NCBI RefSeq assembly: GCF_002305895.1
Contig: NZ_CP022203.1
Span: 6,854,001-6,918,000, forward strand
Direction: 5' to 3'
Source of the DNA: Corallococcus macrosporus DSM 14697
GTDB taxonomy: Bacteria > Myxococcota > Myxococcia > Myxococcales > Myxococcaceae
DNA length: 64,000 nucleotides
Position 1 is the first letter of the stretch, and every line of letters begins with the position of its first letter. Positions 16,229 to 24,363 of the stretch are shown piece by piece. Both the position numbers and the translations under genes were made by a program. The notes below the pieces were generated by a model that did no database searches, had not been told where the DNA came from, and was given only the letters and a program-made list of their open reading frames with translations.

Positions 16229-16795
16229 CTAGAACTTGTAGCCGATGGACATGCCCAGCCGGTGCGTGACGCCGCCACCGCCAATGGGGATGTCCGGGGT
16301 GTAGTTGAGCGCCATGAGGATGTTCTCGCGGTCACCCAGGAGGATTTCGGCGCCCACCTGCGGGGAGATGCCGAAGCGCAGGCCTTCCCCTTCGGGGATG
16401 ACGATGGCGCCGGCCTTCAGGCCCGCGGTGAACACCAGCGGCCAGCCCCAGGTCCGGAAGCGCGGGCCCACCATGCCGACGAAGCGGCCGCCGTCGAACA
16501 CGTAGGCGCCGCTCACATCCAGTTGGTACCAGTCCGCGCCCCACAGCGACAGCGTGGCGCCCACGAACAGCGGCGGGCCCTCCGGCGCGCCCCGAGGCGG
16601 CTTGCGGGAGTTGACGGCCGCGCCCCAGTCGAGCTGGAGCGACACGCTCCGGCCTCCGGGGCCGCTGTAGCCCCCCTTGCCGTACTCGGATTCCTCGGGC
16701 CCGTCCGTGCGGCCTCGGGATTGGGCACTGGCGGTCAGCGGCACGGTGGCGGCCACCATCGCAAGGGCCCCACACAACCTGACATGACGCATCAT
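16229..16795 (-). CDS. Outer-membrane beta-barrel protein, unknown
   Basis: 188 residues. Signal peptide ending in TASA (MMRHVRLCGALAMVAATVPL). The mature protein alternates hydrophobic and polar residues in short strands with Gly-rich turns (VSLQLDWGAAV, LFVGATLSLWG, YQLDVSGAYVF) and ends in Phe (HRLGMSIGYKF), the usual signature for BAM-assembled barrels of eight strands. First gene of the envelope operon. No substrate or partner can be assigned. Confidence 0.68.
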   Translation of the reverse strand: MMRHVRLCGALAMVAATVPLTASAQSRGRTDGPEESEYGKGGYSGPGGRSVSLQLDWGAAVNSRKPPRGAPEGPPLFVGATLSLWGADWYQLDVSGAYVFDGGRFVGMVGPRFRTWGWPLVFTAGLKAGAIVIPEGEGLRFGISPQVGAEILLGDRENILMALNYTPDIPIGGGGVTHRLGMSIGYKF

Positions 16796-16860
16796 CTCGA
16801 AGACTCCCCCGGGCGGTAGGTGCGAAGTTCCAGCGCTACGACGGCGCGGCGCGCCGACTA

Positions 16861-16907
16861 TTCAAAACCCCATGCCCCCAGGCAAGGGCTCACTGCGCCT
16901 GGGGGGC
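16861..16907 (-). terminator. Intrinsic terminator after the MscS gene
   Basis: GCCCCCAGGC (16874-16883) pairs with GCCTGGGGGGC (16897-16907); on the minus strand the stem is followed within a few bases by GGTTTTGAA. It lies 10 bp after the stop of the MscS-type gene and separates it from the beta-barrel gene. Confidence 0.65.
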
Positions 16908-16916
16908 GGACAGCCG

Positions 16917-18557
16917 TCATGCCCGGGGCGGCGCGGCGGGCGGCACCGGCTCCAGCGCCGGAGACAGCTCCGGCGGCGGATAGGGGCGGGCCTCCGTGCG
17001 GGTGACGGGCAGCCACAGGGGGCGGGTGCGCAGGAAGGCCACCAGCTTCTCGCGGACCAGGGCCCGCAGGTCGAACAGCTTGCTGAAGTCCGACACGCTG
17101 ACCAGCGCGCGCACCGTGAGGGTCCGGTCCAGCACGTCCATGACAATCACCGTCGCCACGCGGCCGTCCCACATGTCCTTGCCCTCGTTCTCCAGGATGC
17201 GGCGCAGCTCCGCCCGGATGGCGTCGATGTCCGCCATGTAATCCACCTGGAGGACGACGGGCCCCAGCATCTCCGGGTTGCCCTTGCTCCAGTTCTGGAA
17301 GGGCTTGTCCAGGAACTGGGTGATGGGGATGACCAGGCGGCGCTGGTCCCACGTCCGGAGCACCACGAAGGTGAGCGTGATCTTCTCCACCGTGCCCCAC
17401 TCGCCCTCGGTGATGAGGGTGTCGCCAATGCTGATGGGCTGGGTGATGGAGAGCTGGATGCCGGCCAGCAGCGTGCCAATGGACTTCTGCGCCGCGAGGC
17501 CGAGCACCAGGCCGGCGATGCCGGCGGAGGCCAGCAGGGACACGCCGACGTTGCGCACCACCTCGAACTGGATGAGCAGCAGCGCCGCGGCGATGACGTA
17601 GGTGGCCACCTCGAAGATGGCGCGGAGCACCACCAACTGCGTGCTCACGCTGCGCGCGCGCGTGGCGTCCTTCATCTCCGACGATACGCGACTCTGCACG
17701 AAGGAGGCGGAGACGTGGAGGATGCGCAGCACGGCCCAGGCCAGCGCCACCACGCTCAACGAGTAGCCGATGCGCAGGAAGAGGCCCTGCGCCGGACGCG
17801 GCAGCCTGAGCAGCAGCGTGCCCACCGCCAGCAGCGCGGAGAAGGTGAGCAGCTTCACCGGCCCCTTCCCCGAGGAGACCACGTTGTCCTCCCAGGTGAA
17901 CCGGGTCCACCGCGCCACGCGCCGGGCGAGCGACAGCACCAGGCGCTCCAGCAACACCGCCAGGGCCAGGCTGCCCAGCAGCGTCACCAGCAGCCCCAGC
18001 CACTGCCACGGCTCCAGCCCCAGCACCGTGTCACTGAAGAAGAAGGACGGCAGGAAGCCCACCAGCCGGGGGCCGTACTCCGCGAAGAGCGGATCCGCCT
18101 GCCGCACCGTGGACTCGTTGAAGACCCAGGCCTGGGTCCCGTCCGTCGCGGCGACACGCTGGACGCGGATGGGGACGTTGGTCCCCTGCAATGGGATGGT
18201 GCCGAGCTGGTCGTAGCGCGCGTCTGCCGGGTCGCCCTCGGGCTCCTTGCTCAGCGCGCCCACGTCCACGGGCAGCTTGCGGTCCAGCACGAACTTGAGC
18301 GAGCGGGCGAGCTGCAACCCGCGCTCCTTCTGCTTGGCGCGGGGGATGTAGTCCAGGTCCAGGTAGTGGGCCGCCGTGGCGTAGTCCCCCCGGTGGGCGG
18401 CGGCCAGGAAGCCCTTCACGGCGGCCTGCGGCGTCTGCCGGTCCACGGTGGAAGGGGGCGGCCCGAGGCCCGCGTTGAGCGCGGCGGCAGGCAGGCTCCA
18501 CAGCAGTCCCAAGGCCAGGACGAGTGCGCTCTGAGTCCAACTGTCACGGTGCATCAT
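16917..18557 (-). CDS. MscS-family mechanosensitive channel with periplasmic N-terminal domain
   Basis: 546 residues, double the length of E. coli MscS. A signal peptide (ALVLALGLLWSLPAAA) is followed by a soluble domain (~30-170) with TPQAAVKGFLAAAHRGDYATAAHYLDLD, a module seen in other large MscS homologues. Four or five membrane helices follow. The pore helix and beta domain are recognisable in VSLLASAGIAGLVLGLAAQKSIG and QPISIGDTLI, then GTVEKITLTFVVLRTWDQRRLVIP. Such channels release solutes under membrane tension. A second Met at 18554 is an equally good start. It is divergent from the CheY-like gene. Confidence 0.88.
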   Translation of the reverse strand: MMHRDSWTQSALVLALGLLWSLPAAALNAGLGPPPSTVDRQTPQAAVKGFLAAAHRGDYATAAHYLDLDYIPRAKQKERGLQLARSLKFVLDRKLPVDVGALSKEPEGDPADARYDQLGTIPLQGTNVPIRVQRVAATDGTQAWVFNESTVRQADPLFAEYGPRLVGFLPSFFFSDTVLGLEPWQWLGLLVTLLGSLALAVLLERLVLSLARRVARWTRFTWEDNVVSSGKGPVKLLTFSALLAVGTLLLRLPRPAQGLFLRIGYSLSVVALAWAVLRILHVSASFVQSRVSSEMKDATRARSVSTQLVVLRAIFEVATYVIAAALLLIQFEVVRNVGVSLLASAGIAGLVLGLAAQKSIGTLLAGIQLSITQPISIGDTLITEGEWGTVEKITLTFVVLRTWDQRRLVIPITQFLDKPFQNWSKGNPEMLGPVVLQVDYMADIDAIRAELRRILENEGKDMWDGRVATVIVMDVLDRTLTVRALVSVSDFSKLFDLRALVREKLVAFLRTRPLWLPVTRTEARPYPPPELSPALEPVPPAAPPRA

Positions 18558-18738
18558 GGCTGACTTCCATATCCCTTTTCGGATGTCTCACTGGAAAGAA
18601 GTCGGCCCTGGCGCCCTGGCGGGCGAGCGTGCGGCGGTGGACACCCGAAATCAGGGAAACACCGGCGCCCGGCGCGCACGGGAAAGCGTTGGTGCGGCGC
18701 GTGGGGGTAGGATAGAAACGGAGCGAAGGAAGGTCGCC

Positions 18739-19122
18739 GTGTCCGAGAAGCGAAGAATCCTCCTGATTGACGACAGCGAGATTACGCTCGCCATGGAGAA
18801 GGCCGTGCTCGAGGCGCGCGGCTACGAGGTCATCGCCACCTCGACGCTCATGGAGTTCGAGAAGACGCTGCAGACCTGGCGCCCGGACCTCATCCTCACC
18901 GACATCCACATGCCCGAGGCCAAGGGCACGGACATCTGCCGCACGTTGAAGAACGAGTACGGCACGCAGGACATCCCCATCGTCCTGTTCTCCAGCCTCC
19001 CGGACGACGAGCTGTCCAAGCTGGCCGAGCAGGTCGGCGCCGACGGCTCCCTGTCCAAGGTGAACGGGCTGGAGGCCATGGGCGAGAAGATCGACGAGCT
19101 GGTGCAGAGCATCCTCTGGTGA
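18739..19122 (+). CDS. Single-domain response regulator (CheY-like)
   Basis: 127 residues from GTG 18739, with GGAAGG just upstream; the longer reading from 18556 has no support. All receiver residues are in place: Asp11-Asp12 (LLIDDSE), phosphoacceptor Asp55 (LTDIHMPE), Ser85 in the switch position and Lys107. There is no output domain, so it works by protein-protein contact, as CheY or DivK do, or as a phosphorelay shuttle. Its TGA overlaps the upstream GTG of the cytochrome lipoprotein's reading frame, so the two may be cotranscribed. No cognate kinase is adjacent. Confidence 0.88.
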   Translation: MSEKRRILLIDDSEITLAMEKAVLEARGYEVIATSTLMEFEKTLQTWRPDLILTDIHMPEAKGTDICRTLKNEYGTQDIPIVLFSSLPDDELSKLAEQVGADGSLSKVNGLEAMGEKIDELVQSILW

Positions 19123-19127
19123 GCCCC

Positions 19128-20681
19128 ATGCGCGCCCTCCTCGCCGTGGCCCTGGTGGCCGCGTCGCTCGTCGGGTGTGCACGCAAGGACCCGGCTCCCA
19201 AGCCCGCAGAAGCGGACGCGTCGGCGGCGCCCACCGCGCGGCCGGCCTCCGCCGCGAAGCCCGCGGCGCCCACCGAGGGCGCCGTCCTCTTCGTCTCCGC
19301 CGACACGCGCGGGTACCTGGGCCCGTGTGGCTGCAGCGAGAACATGCGAGGCGGCATCGCCCGCGCCGCGGCGCAGGTGCGCACGGCGCGGCAGGGCTCG
19401 CTGCCCGTCCTCTATGTGGACGGCGGCAACAGCCTCTTCGGCGAGCGCCGGCTCAAGCCGGGGCAGGTGCCGCAGGAGGAGCGCAAGGCCCAGGCGCTCG
19501 CGGACGCGATGCGGCAGATGGGCCTGGCGGTGCGCGCCACGGGCCCGCTGGACGACACGCAGGGCGTGGACTTCCGCAAGGGCCTGGGGCTGCCGGAGCT
19601 GGCGCCAGGACAGGTGAAGCTGTTCCCTGCTGGCGCGCGCGAGGTGGGCGTGGTGGCGGCGACCACGGCCGCGCAGCTCGCCCAGGCCAGCGCCCAGGCT
19701 CGCGAGCAGGGCGCGGACTTCGTGGTGGGCCTGCTGGACGTCACGCTGGACGTGGCCCAGCAGGCGGTGGAGCAGCCGGGCTTGAAGGCCGACGTGGTGG
19801 TGGCCACCCGCACCGCCACCGAGTTCAGCGGGGAGCAGAACCGGCTGGTGCGTTCAGCGGTGCCGGTGGTGGCGTTGCAGAGCAAGGGACGCTCGCTGCT
19901 GCGCGTGGACCTCGCCTACGCGCCCCAGCCGGGGCCGTTCACCCTGCAGAAGGGCCAGGATGACCTGGAGCGCGAGGCCAACGCCCTGGAGCAGCGGGCG
20001 GCGCTGCTGGACAAGGACATCAACCTCCCTGGCACCGACCCGAGGCTCAAGGCGCTCAAGCAGCGCAAGCGCGACGAGCTGGTGGCGCGGCGGCAGGCGC
20101 TGCTGAACGCGCCTCCTGTCGCCCCGGCGGGGGTCAACGCCTTCACGCTGCGCTTCGTACCGCTGGAGTCCAGCCTTCCGTCCGACGCGGAGGCGCTGGC
20201 GGTGGTGACGGCCTACGACGCGGACGTGGGGAAGATGAACCTGGCCTGGGCGAAGGCGCATGGCCAGGACTGCCCCGCTCCGGCGCCGGGCCGCCCGGGC
20301 TTCGTGGGCAACGAGCCCTGCCGCACCTGCCACGAGGACGCCTTCCCTGTCTGGGAGAAGTCCAAGCACCACCACGCGTGGGAGACGCTGGAGCAGGTGG
20401 GCAAGCAGTTCCACCTCAACTGCGTGGGGTGCCACGTCACCGGCTGGGAGCAGGCGGGCGGCGTGTGCCGGCTGGACAAAGTCACAGGCCGCGAGGACGT
20501 GGGCTGCGAGAGCTGCCACGGTCCGGGCTCGGAGCACGCGGAGGCGCCCGGTACCGACAACATCATCGGCTCGCCGGGCGAGCGCGTGTGCATCACCTGC
20601 CACAACGCGGAGAACTCGCCTCACTTTGATTTCGCGACTTACCTGCCGCGAATCGTGGGACCGGGGCACGGGAAGCCTTAG
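19128..20681 (+). CDS. Tetraheme cytochrome lipoprotein with metallophosphatase-like N-terminal domain
   Basis: 517 residues from ATG 19128. Lipobox ASLVGC (Cys17) followed by an Ala/Pro linker. Residues ~48-290 resemble the 5'-nucleotidase-like domain seen in some multiheme proteins (FVSADTRGYLGPCGCSENM, GGIARAA, VLYVDGGN). Residues ~290-340 are a charged coiled coil. The C-terminus has four CxxCH heme sites: CRTCH, CVGCH, CESCH and CITCH, in the spacing of cytochrome c554-type proteins (GNEPCRTCHEDAF; HFDFATYLP at the end). It is presumably an outer-membrane-facing electron carrier. The electron donor and any phosphatase activity are unknown; several metal-binding residues of true phosphatases are not evident. 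Confidence 0.8.
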   Translation: MRALLAVALVAASLVGCARKDPAPKPAEADASAAPTARPASAAKPAAPTEGAVLFVSADTRGYLGPCGCSENMRGGIARAAAQVRTARQGSLPVLYVDGGNSLFGERRLKPGQVPQEERKAQALADAMRQMGLAVRATGPLDDTQGVDFRKGLGLPELAPGQVKLFPAGAREVGVVAATTAAQLAQASAQAREQGADFVVGLLDVTLDVAQQAVEQPGLKADVVVATRTATEFSGEQNRLVRSAVPVVALQSKGRSLLRVDLAYAPQPGPFTLQKGQDDLEREANALEQRAALLDKDINLPGTDPRLKALKQRKRDELVARRQALLNAPPVAPAGVNAFTLRFVPLESSLPSDAEALAVVTAYDADVGKMNLAWAKAHGQDCPAPAPGRPGFVGNEPCRTCHEDAFPVWEKSKHHHAWETLEQVGKQFHLNCVGCHVTGWEQAGGVCRLDKVTGREDVGCESCHGPGSEHAEAPGTDNIIGSPGERVCITCHNAENSPHFDFATYLPRIVGPGHGKP

Positions 20682-20762
20682 TCATCCAGGAATCCGGGGG
20701 CTCGGTCGGGCGGTTGCCCTCACCGGCCGTCGCGGCGCGAGCCGCACCCATTGACTCCTTGT

Positions 20763-20790
20763 TTGACTGTCAAGGAAAAGAGCGAATACT
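20763..20790 (+). promoter_or_regulatory. Sigma70-type promoter candidate for the lytic transglycosylase gene
   Basis: TTGACT (20763-20768) and AATACT (20785-20790) are separated by 16 nt, with the gene's ATG 42 bp downstream. The -35 is nested in an 11-bp palindrome (TTGACTGTCAA, 20763-20773) that could be an operator. A second TTGACT occurs at 20752. Confidence 0.4.
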
Positions 20791-20832
20791 TCCGGCCTTC
20801 GCCCGCCTCCGGGCGCCCGTCCCCGCGACTGC

Positions 20833-23208
20833 ATGCCGCCTCTACCTCTGCTTCTGCTCGCCCTGGCCTCGGCTCCTGCCACGGGGCTCACCCCACCGCC
20901 CGTGGGGCCCGCTCCCGCCAAGGCCCAGGTGGTGGCATCCGACGGCGCGCGGCCCCGTGTGGCGGCATCACCCGCTGGAACCGCTGCCGGGCAGCCGCCG
21001 CACGCGCGTGGGGAAGCGGCGCCGGGCGCGGTGGAGCCGGAAGGCGGGCCTTCGTCGCCGGTGGCGGACAACGGGCCGCAGCAGGCCACGGAGGACGCGC
21101 CCGCGGCAGGCGGCGAGAAGCAGCCTGCCAGGAGCGCGGACGCGAGCGCGGTGAAGCAGTCCGCCACCGCGGCGGGAATCGGCGCGGTGACCCACTCCGC
21201 CGCCGCCGTGGACGCAGGTGGCGCGAAGCCACCGGCCGCCGCGACGAGCTCCAACGCCGCGGCCTCGGCCACGCCGGCCTCCGTGAATCAGGCCGTCCCC
21301 GCGGTCGCGACCCGCCCCGCGGTGCAGGTGGTGCCAGCCGCGGCGCCCCAGCCTGCGCCGACCGGCGCGGAGGACTCGGCCGAGGAGCCCGGTCCGGAGC
21401 CGCTGGAGCCGGGCACGTCGATGGTGGCCGAGGACGCCTCCGAGCAGGCCGAGGCCACGCGCGACGCGGTGGAGGCCGAGTCCGCGGAGCTGGAGGAGCT
21501 GCGCGCGCTGGAAGGCGCCGCGTTGGACCCAGCCTCCCGCTCCACCGCCGAGGTGATGCAGTCGCTGCGGCGGCTCGGGCTCGCCAACCCGCTGCGCATG
21601 CGCATGCTGGACGCGCTCGACGAGCACACCTTCCGCGAGGACGAAGAGCTGCCGGAGATTCCGCTCATCACGGACCTGGCCACCTTCGACGTCAGCCAGA
21701 TTCAGGACCGCTACGACATCCCGGTGGAGATGCAGCCGCTGGTGGCGCAGTACGTCCAGTTCTTCCAGGGCCCCGGGCGCCGCTGGTTCCGCAAGTGGAT
21801 GTCCCGCGCGGCCCGGTACGTGCCCGTCATGCACCCCATCCTGGAGCAGTACGGCCTGCCCAAGGACACGGTGTACCTGGCGATGATTGAGAGCGGCTTC
21901 TCCGCGCATGCCTATTCGTGGGCGCACGCGGCCGGGCCGTGGCAGTTCATCTCCAGCACGGGCAAGCAGTACGGGCTGAAGCAGGACTTCTGGGTGGACG
22001 AGCGCAGGGACCCCATCAAGGCCACCCACGCCGCCGCCGCGTACCTGAAGGACCTCAAGCGCGAGCTGGGCCACTGGTACCTGGCGTGGGCCGGCTACAA
22101 CACCGGCTCCGGGCGCGTGCGGCGCATGGTGGCGCGCCACGGCACGACGGACTTCTGGCTCCTGTCCGAGGAGCGCGGGCTGGCGAAGGAGACGAAACAC
22201 TACGTCCCCAAGCTGATCGCCGCGGCCCTGGTGGCCAAGCACCCGGCGGCGTTCGGCTTCAAGGAGGACGAGTTCGACCCCGAGCCCGTGCTCGACTTCG
22301 ACGAGGTGCAGCTCACCGACGCGGCGGACCTGGACGTGCTCGCCCGCGCGGCCGGCGTGTCCGTCAAGGCGGTGCAGGACCTCAACCCGGAGCTGAAGCG
22401 CTGGTGCACCCCGCCCGCGACGGCCAGGAAGCCCTACACGCTCCGGCTCCCCAAGGGGACGGCGACGCGGTTCGCGGACAACTACAAGCGCCTCAGCGCG
22501 GCGGAGCGGCTCACCTTCCGCATCCACAAGGTGAAGCGCGGTGACACCCTGTCTCAAATCGCGGAGAAGTACGGCTCGGCGTCCGAGGCCATCCTCCAGA
22601 TGAACCAGCTCAAGTCGGCCCACAGGTTGCGCGTGGGCGGCGAGCTGGTGATTCCGATTCCCGCCGGGAAGAAGTCGGGCGGCGCGCTGGCCACGAAGGT
22701 GGCGCAGGCCCGCCGCAGCGGCGTGGTGGTGCGCCCCGAGGACGAGGTGCCGGCGGGCACGCCCAAGGGCCCCGTGGCCGCGGGCCCCGTGAAGAAGGAG
22801 ACCATCAACGGCCGCACGCGCGTGACGTACGGCGTGATGTCCGGCGACAGCCTCTGGGTCATCGCGAACAAGTTCAACGTGTCGGTGGACGCGATGAAGA
22901 AGTGGAACAACCTCAAGCGGCGCAACCCCACGCTCCAGGTGGGCTCCACGCTGTTCATCTGGCCCGAGGGCACCGCCGCCACCGCCAGCGTGCAGGAGCG
23001 CGGCGGCACGGTGCTGGCGAAGCACACGGTGAGCGCCACCAGGCCCGCGGGCAAGGCCGGCAAGGTCCACGCCCTGGCGGAGGGCGAGACGCTCTGGTCC
23101 GTGGCCCAGCGCTACGGCGTCAGCGTGGACGACATCATGAAGTGGAACAAGATCAAGGACCACCGCACCCTCCCCACGGGCAAGGTGCTGCGCCTCAGCG
23201 CGCCGTAG
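20833..23208 (+). CDS. mltD: Membrane-bound lytic murein transglycosylase D-like, with LysM repeats
   Basis: 791 residues. Signal peptide (MPPLPLLLLALASAPATG), then ~180 residues of Ala/Pro/Glu-rich low complexity. The SLT catalytic domain lies at ~335-460: catalytic Glu in AMIESGFSAHAYSWAHAAGP, GPWQFISSTGKQYGL and AWAGYNTGSGRV. Three LysM peptidoglycan-binding repeats follow: KRGDTLSQIAEKYGS, MSGDSLWVIANKFNV and AEGETLWSVAQRYGV. It cleaves the glycan backbone to 1,6-anhydromuropeptides, in cell-wall turnover or possibly prey lysis. E. coli MltD has two LysM and 452 residues; the extra length is the disordered N-terminal region. Confidence 0.9.
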   Translation: MPPLPLLLLALASAPATGLTPPPVGPAPAKAQVVASDGARPRVAASPAGTAAGQPPHARGEAAPGAVEPEGGPSSPVADNGPQQATEDAPAAGGEKQPARSADASAVKQSATAAGIGAVTHSAAAVDAGGAKPPAAATSSNAAASATPASVNQAVPAVATRPAVQVVPAAAPQPAPTGAEDSAEEPGPEPLEPGTSMVAEDASEQAEATRDAVEAESAELEELRALEGAALDPASRSTAEVMQSLRRLGLANPLRMRMLDALDEHTFREDEELPEIPLITDLATFDVSQIQDRYDIPVEMQPLVAQYVQFFQGPGRRWFRKWMSRAARYVPVMHPILEQYGLPKDTVYLAMIESGFSAHAYSWAHAAGPWQFISSTGKQYGLKQDFWVDERRDPIKATHAAAAYLKDLKRELGHWYLAWAGYNTGSGRVRRMVARHGTTDFWLLSEERGLAKETKHYVPKLIAAALVAKHPAAFGFKEDEFDPEPVLDFDEVQLTDAADLDVLARAAGVSVKAVQDLNPELKRWCTPPATARKPYTLRLPKGTATRFADNYKRLSAAERLTFRIHKVKRGDTLSQIAEKYGSASEAILQMNQLKSAHRLRVGGELVIPIPAGKKSGGALATKVAQARRSGVVVRPEDEVPAGTPKGPVAAGPVKKETINGRTRVTYGVMSGDSLWVIANKFNVSVDAMKKWNNLKRRNPTLQVGSTLFIWPEGTAATASVQERGGTVLAKHTVSATRPAGKAGKVHALAEGETLWSVAQRYGVSVDDIMKWNKIKDHRTLPTGKVLRLSAP

Positions 23209-23326
23209 CCTCCGGCGCGGACTTCGGAGCTCGATGTCCGCGTTCAGGGAGGCCATGACGAGAGGCGTCGCCACGGGCGCTCCTCATGTCCTGGCGTCGG
23301 GCGAGTGATTTGCACTGAGGCCCGGG

Positions 23327-24319
23327 ATGACCTCAGCCATCCCGCCGTCGGTTTCACGCCTCTCGCCACTTCCACCTGACGCCCCCGAGGCGCTGCCCGC
23401 GGCGTCCCTCGGAAAGCCCCCACGCGCCTCCGAAAGCGCCGCTCGGAACACCCTGGGTCAGGGCGTCCAACGCGCGCTGGATGCACGTCCGACCTCCGGG
23501 ACACCCGTTCCCACCGGCAGCGTGGACCTGCCCACCCGCGCAGCCGCGCCGCCCGCCAACGCGCGCTTCACGGGCCTGCCTCAACTGGCCGACGTCGCGT
23601 CAGGTGCGCAGGTCCTCGGCCCGGGCAGCCAGGGCGAAGGGCTCCGCGCCGTGCAGGCCGCCCTGCTCGACATGGGCTTCGCCCTGCACGGCGGCGCGGA
23701 CGGACGCCATGGCCCACAAACCGCCCGGGCGCTGCGGAACTTCCAGGTCCATGCCTCGCGCACCTTCCCCGCCGTCCTCCCCACGGGCGCGCTGGACGCG
23801 GCCACGCTGCGCGCCCTGGACGCGCTGGCGCCAGCCCCTGGGCTGCGTGGACAAACCCGCGGGCTCCCCTCCGCCTTCTTCGACGGGCAGCCCGTCCGCG
23901 TGGTGGTGGCCCTCCGCGAGCACCGGACCTTCCTCTTCGACACCCGTGGGCAGCTCGTGGACATCTTCCCCAACGCCGCGGGCGCGCCGGCGTCGCCGAC
24001 CCGCACCGGGCTCAAGGTGGTCCGCACGAAGCTGGATCAACTGGCCACCGAGGCGGCCGGCGCCCGGCTGTGGAACGACCGCCACGTCTTCGGCGTGCGC
24101 ATGCTCGACCTCTCCTGGGCGGATGGCCGGCACTCCGGTGAAGAGCTGCACGGAACGAACGCCCCCGCCCTGCTGGGGACCGACGTCTCACACGGCTGCA
24201 TCCGCCATTCGAACGAGGCCGTGCGCGTGCTGCACGACGCGCTCTCCGTGGGAGACCGCGTGGCCGTGGTGGAGCACGTGGACGACCCGCACCTGGGCGT
24301 CCCGAGGCCCGTGGCGTGA
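23327..24319 (+). CDS. L,D-transpeptidase (YkuD) with peptidoglycan-binding domain
   Basis: 330 residues. A Pro/Ala/Ser-rich N-terminus (~1-95) without a signal peptide is followed by a PG_binding_1 domain (~100-165: GEGLRAVQAALLDMGFAL; DGRHGPQTARALRNFQ). The YkuD catalytic domain (~180-318) has the HGTN...SHGCIRHSNEA active-site motif with its nucleophilic Cys. These enzymes form 3-3 crosslinks or attach proteins to peptidoglycan. Lack of a Sec signal is unusual for a periplasmic enzyme; a start upstream is not available, so non-classical export is possible. It is convergent with the nuclease gene. Confidence 0.85.
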   Translation: MTSAIPPSVSRLSPLPPDAPEALPAASLGKPPRASESAARNTLGQGVQRALDARPTSGTPVPTGSVDLPTRAAAPPANARFTGLPQLADVASGAQVLGPGSQGEGLRAVQAALLDMGFALHGGADGRHGPQTARALRNFQVHASRTFPAVLPTGALDAATLRALDALAPAPGLRGQTRGLPSAFFDGQPVRVVVALREHRTFLFDTRGQLVDIFPNAAGAPASPTRTGLKVVRTKLDQLATEAAGARLWNDRHVFGVRMLDLSWADGRHSGEELHGTNAPALLGTDVSHGCIRHSNEAVRVLHDALSVGDRVAVVEHVDDPHLGVPRPVA

Positions 24320-24332
24320 GCCCGCGCGCCCC

Positions 24333-24359
24333 GGGCTTCGCACGGTGGTGGCGAAGCCC
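24333..24359. terminator. Bidirectional hairpin between convergent genes
   Basis: GGGCTTCGC (24333-24341) and GCGAAGCCC (24351-24359) form a perfect 9-bp stem with a 9-nt loop, centred in the 44-bp gap between the transpeptidase and nuclease stops. Confidence 0.6.
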
Positions 24360-24363
24360 CGCG

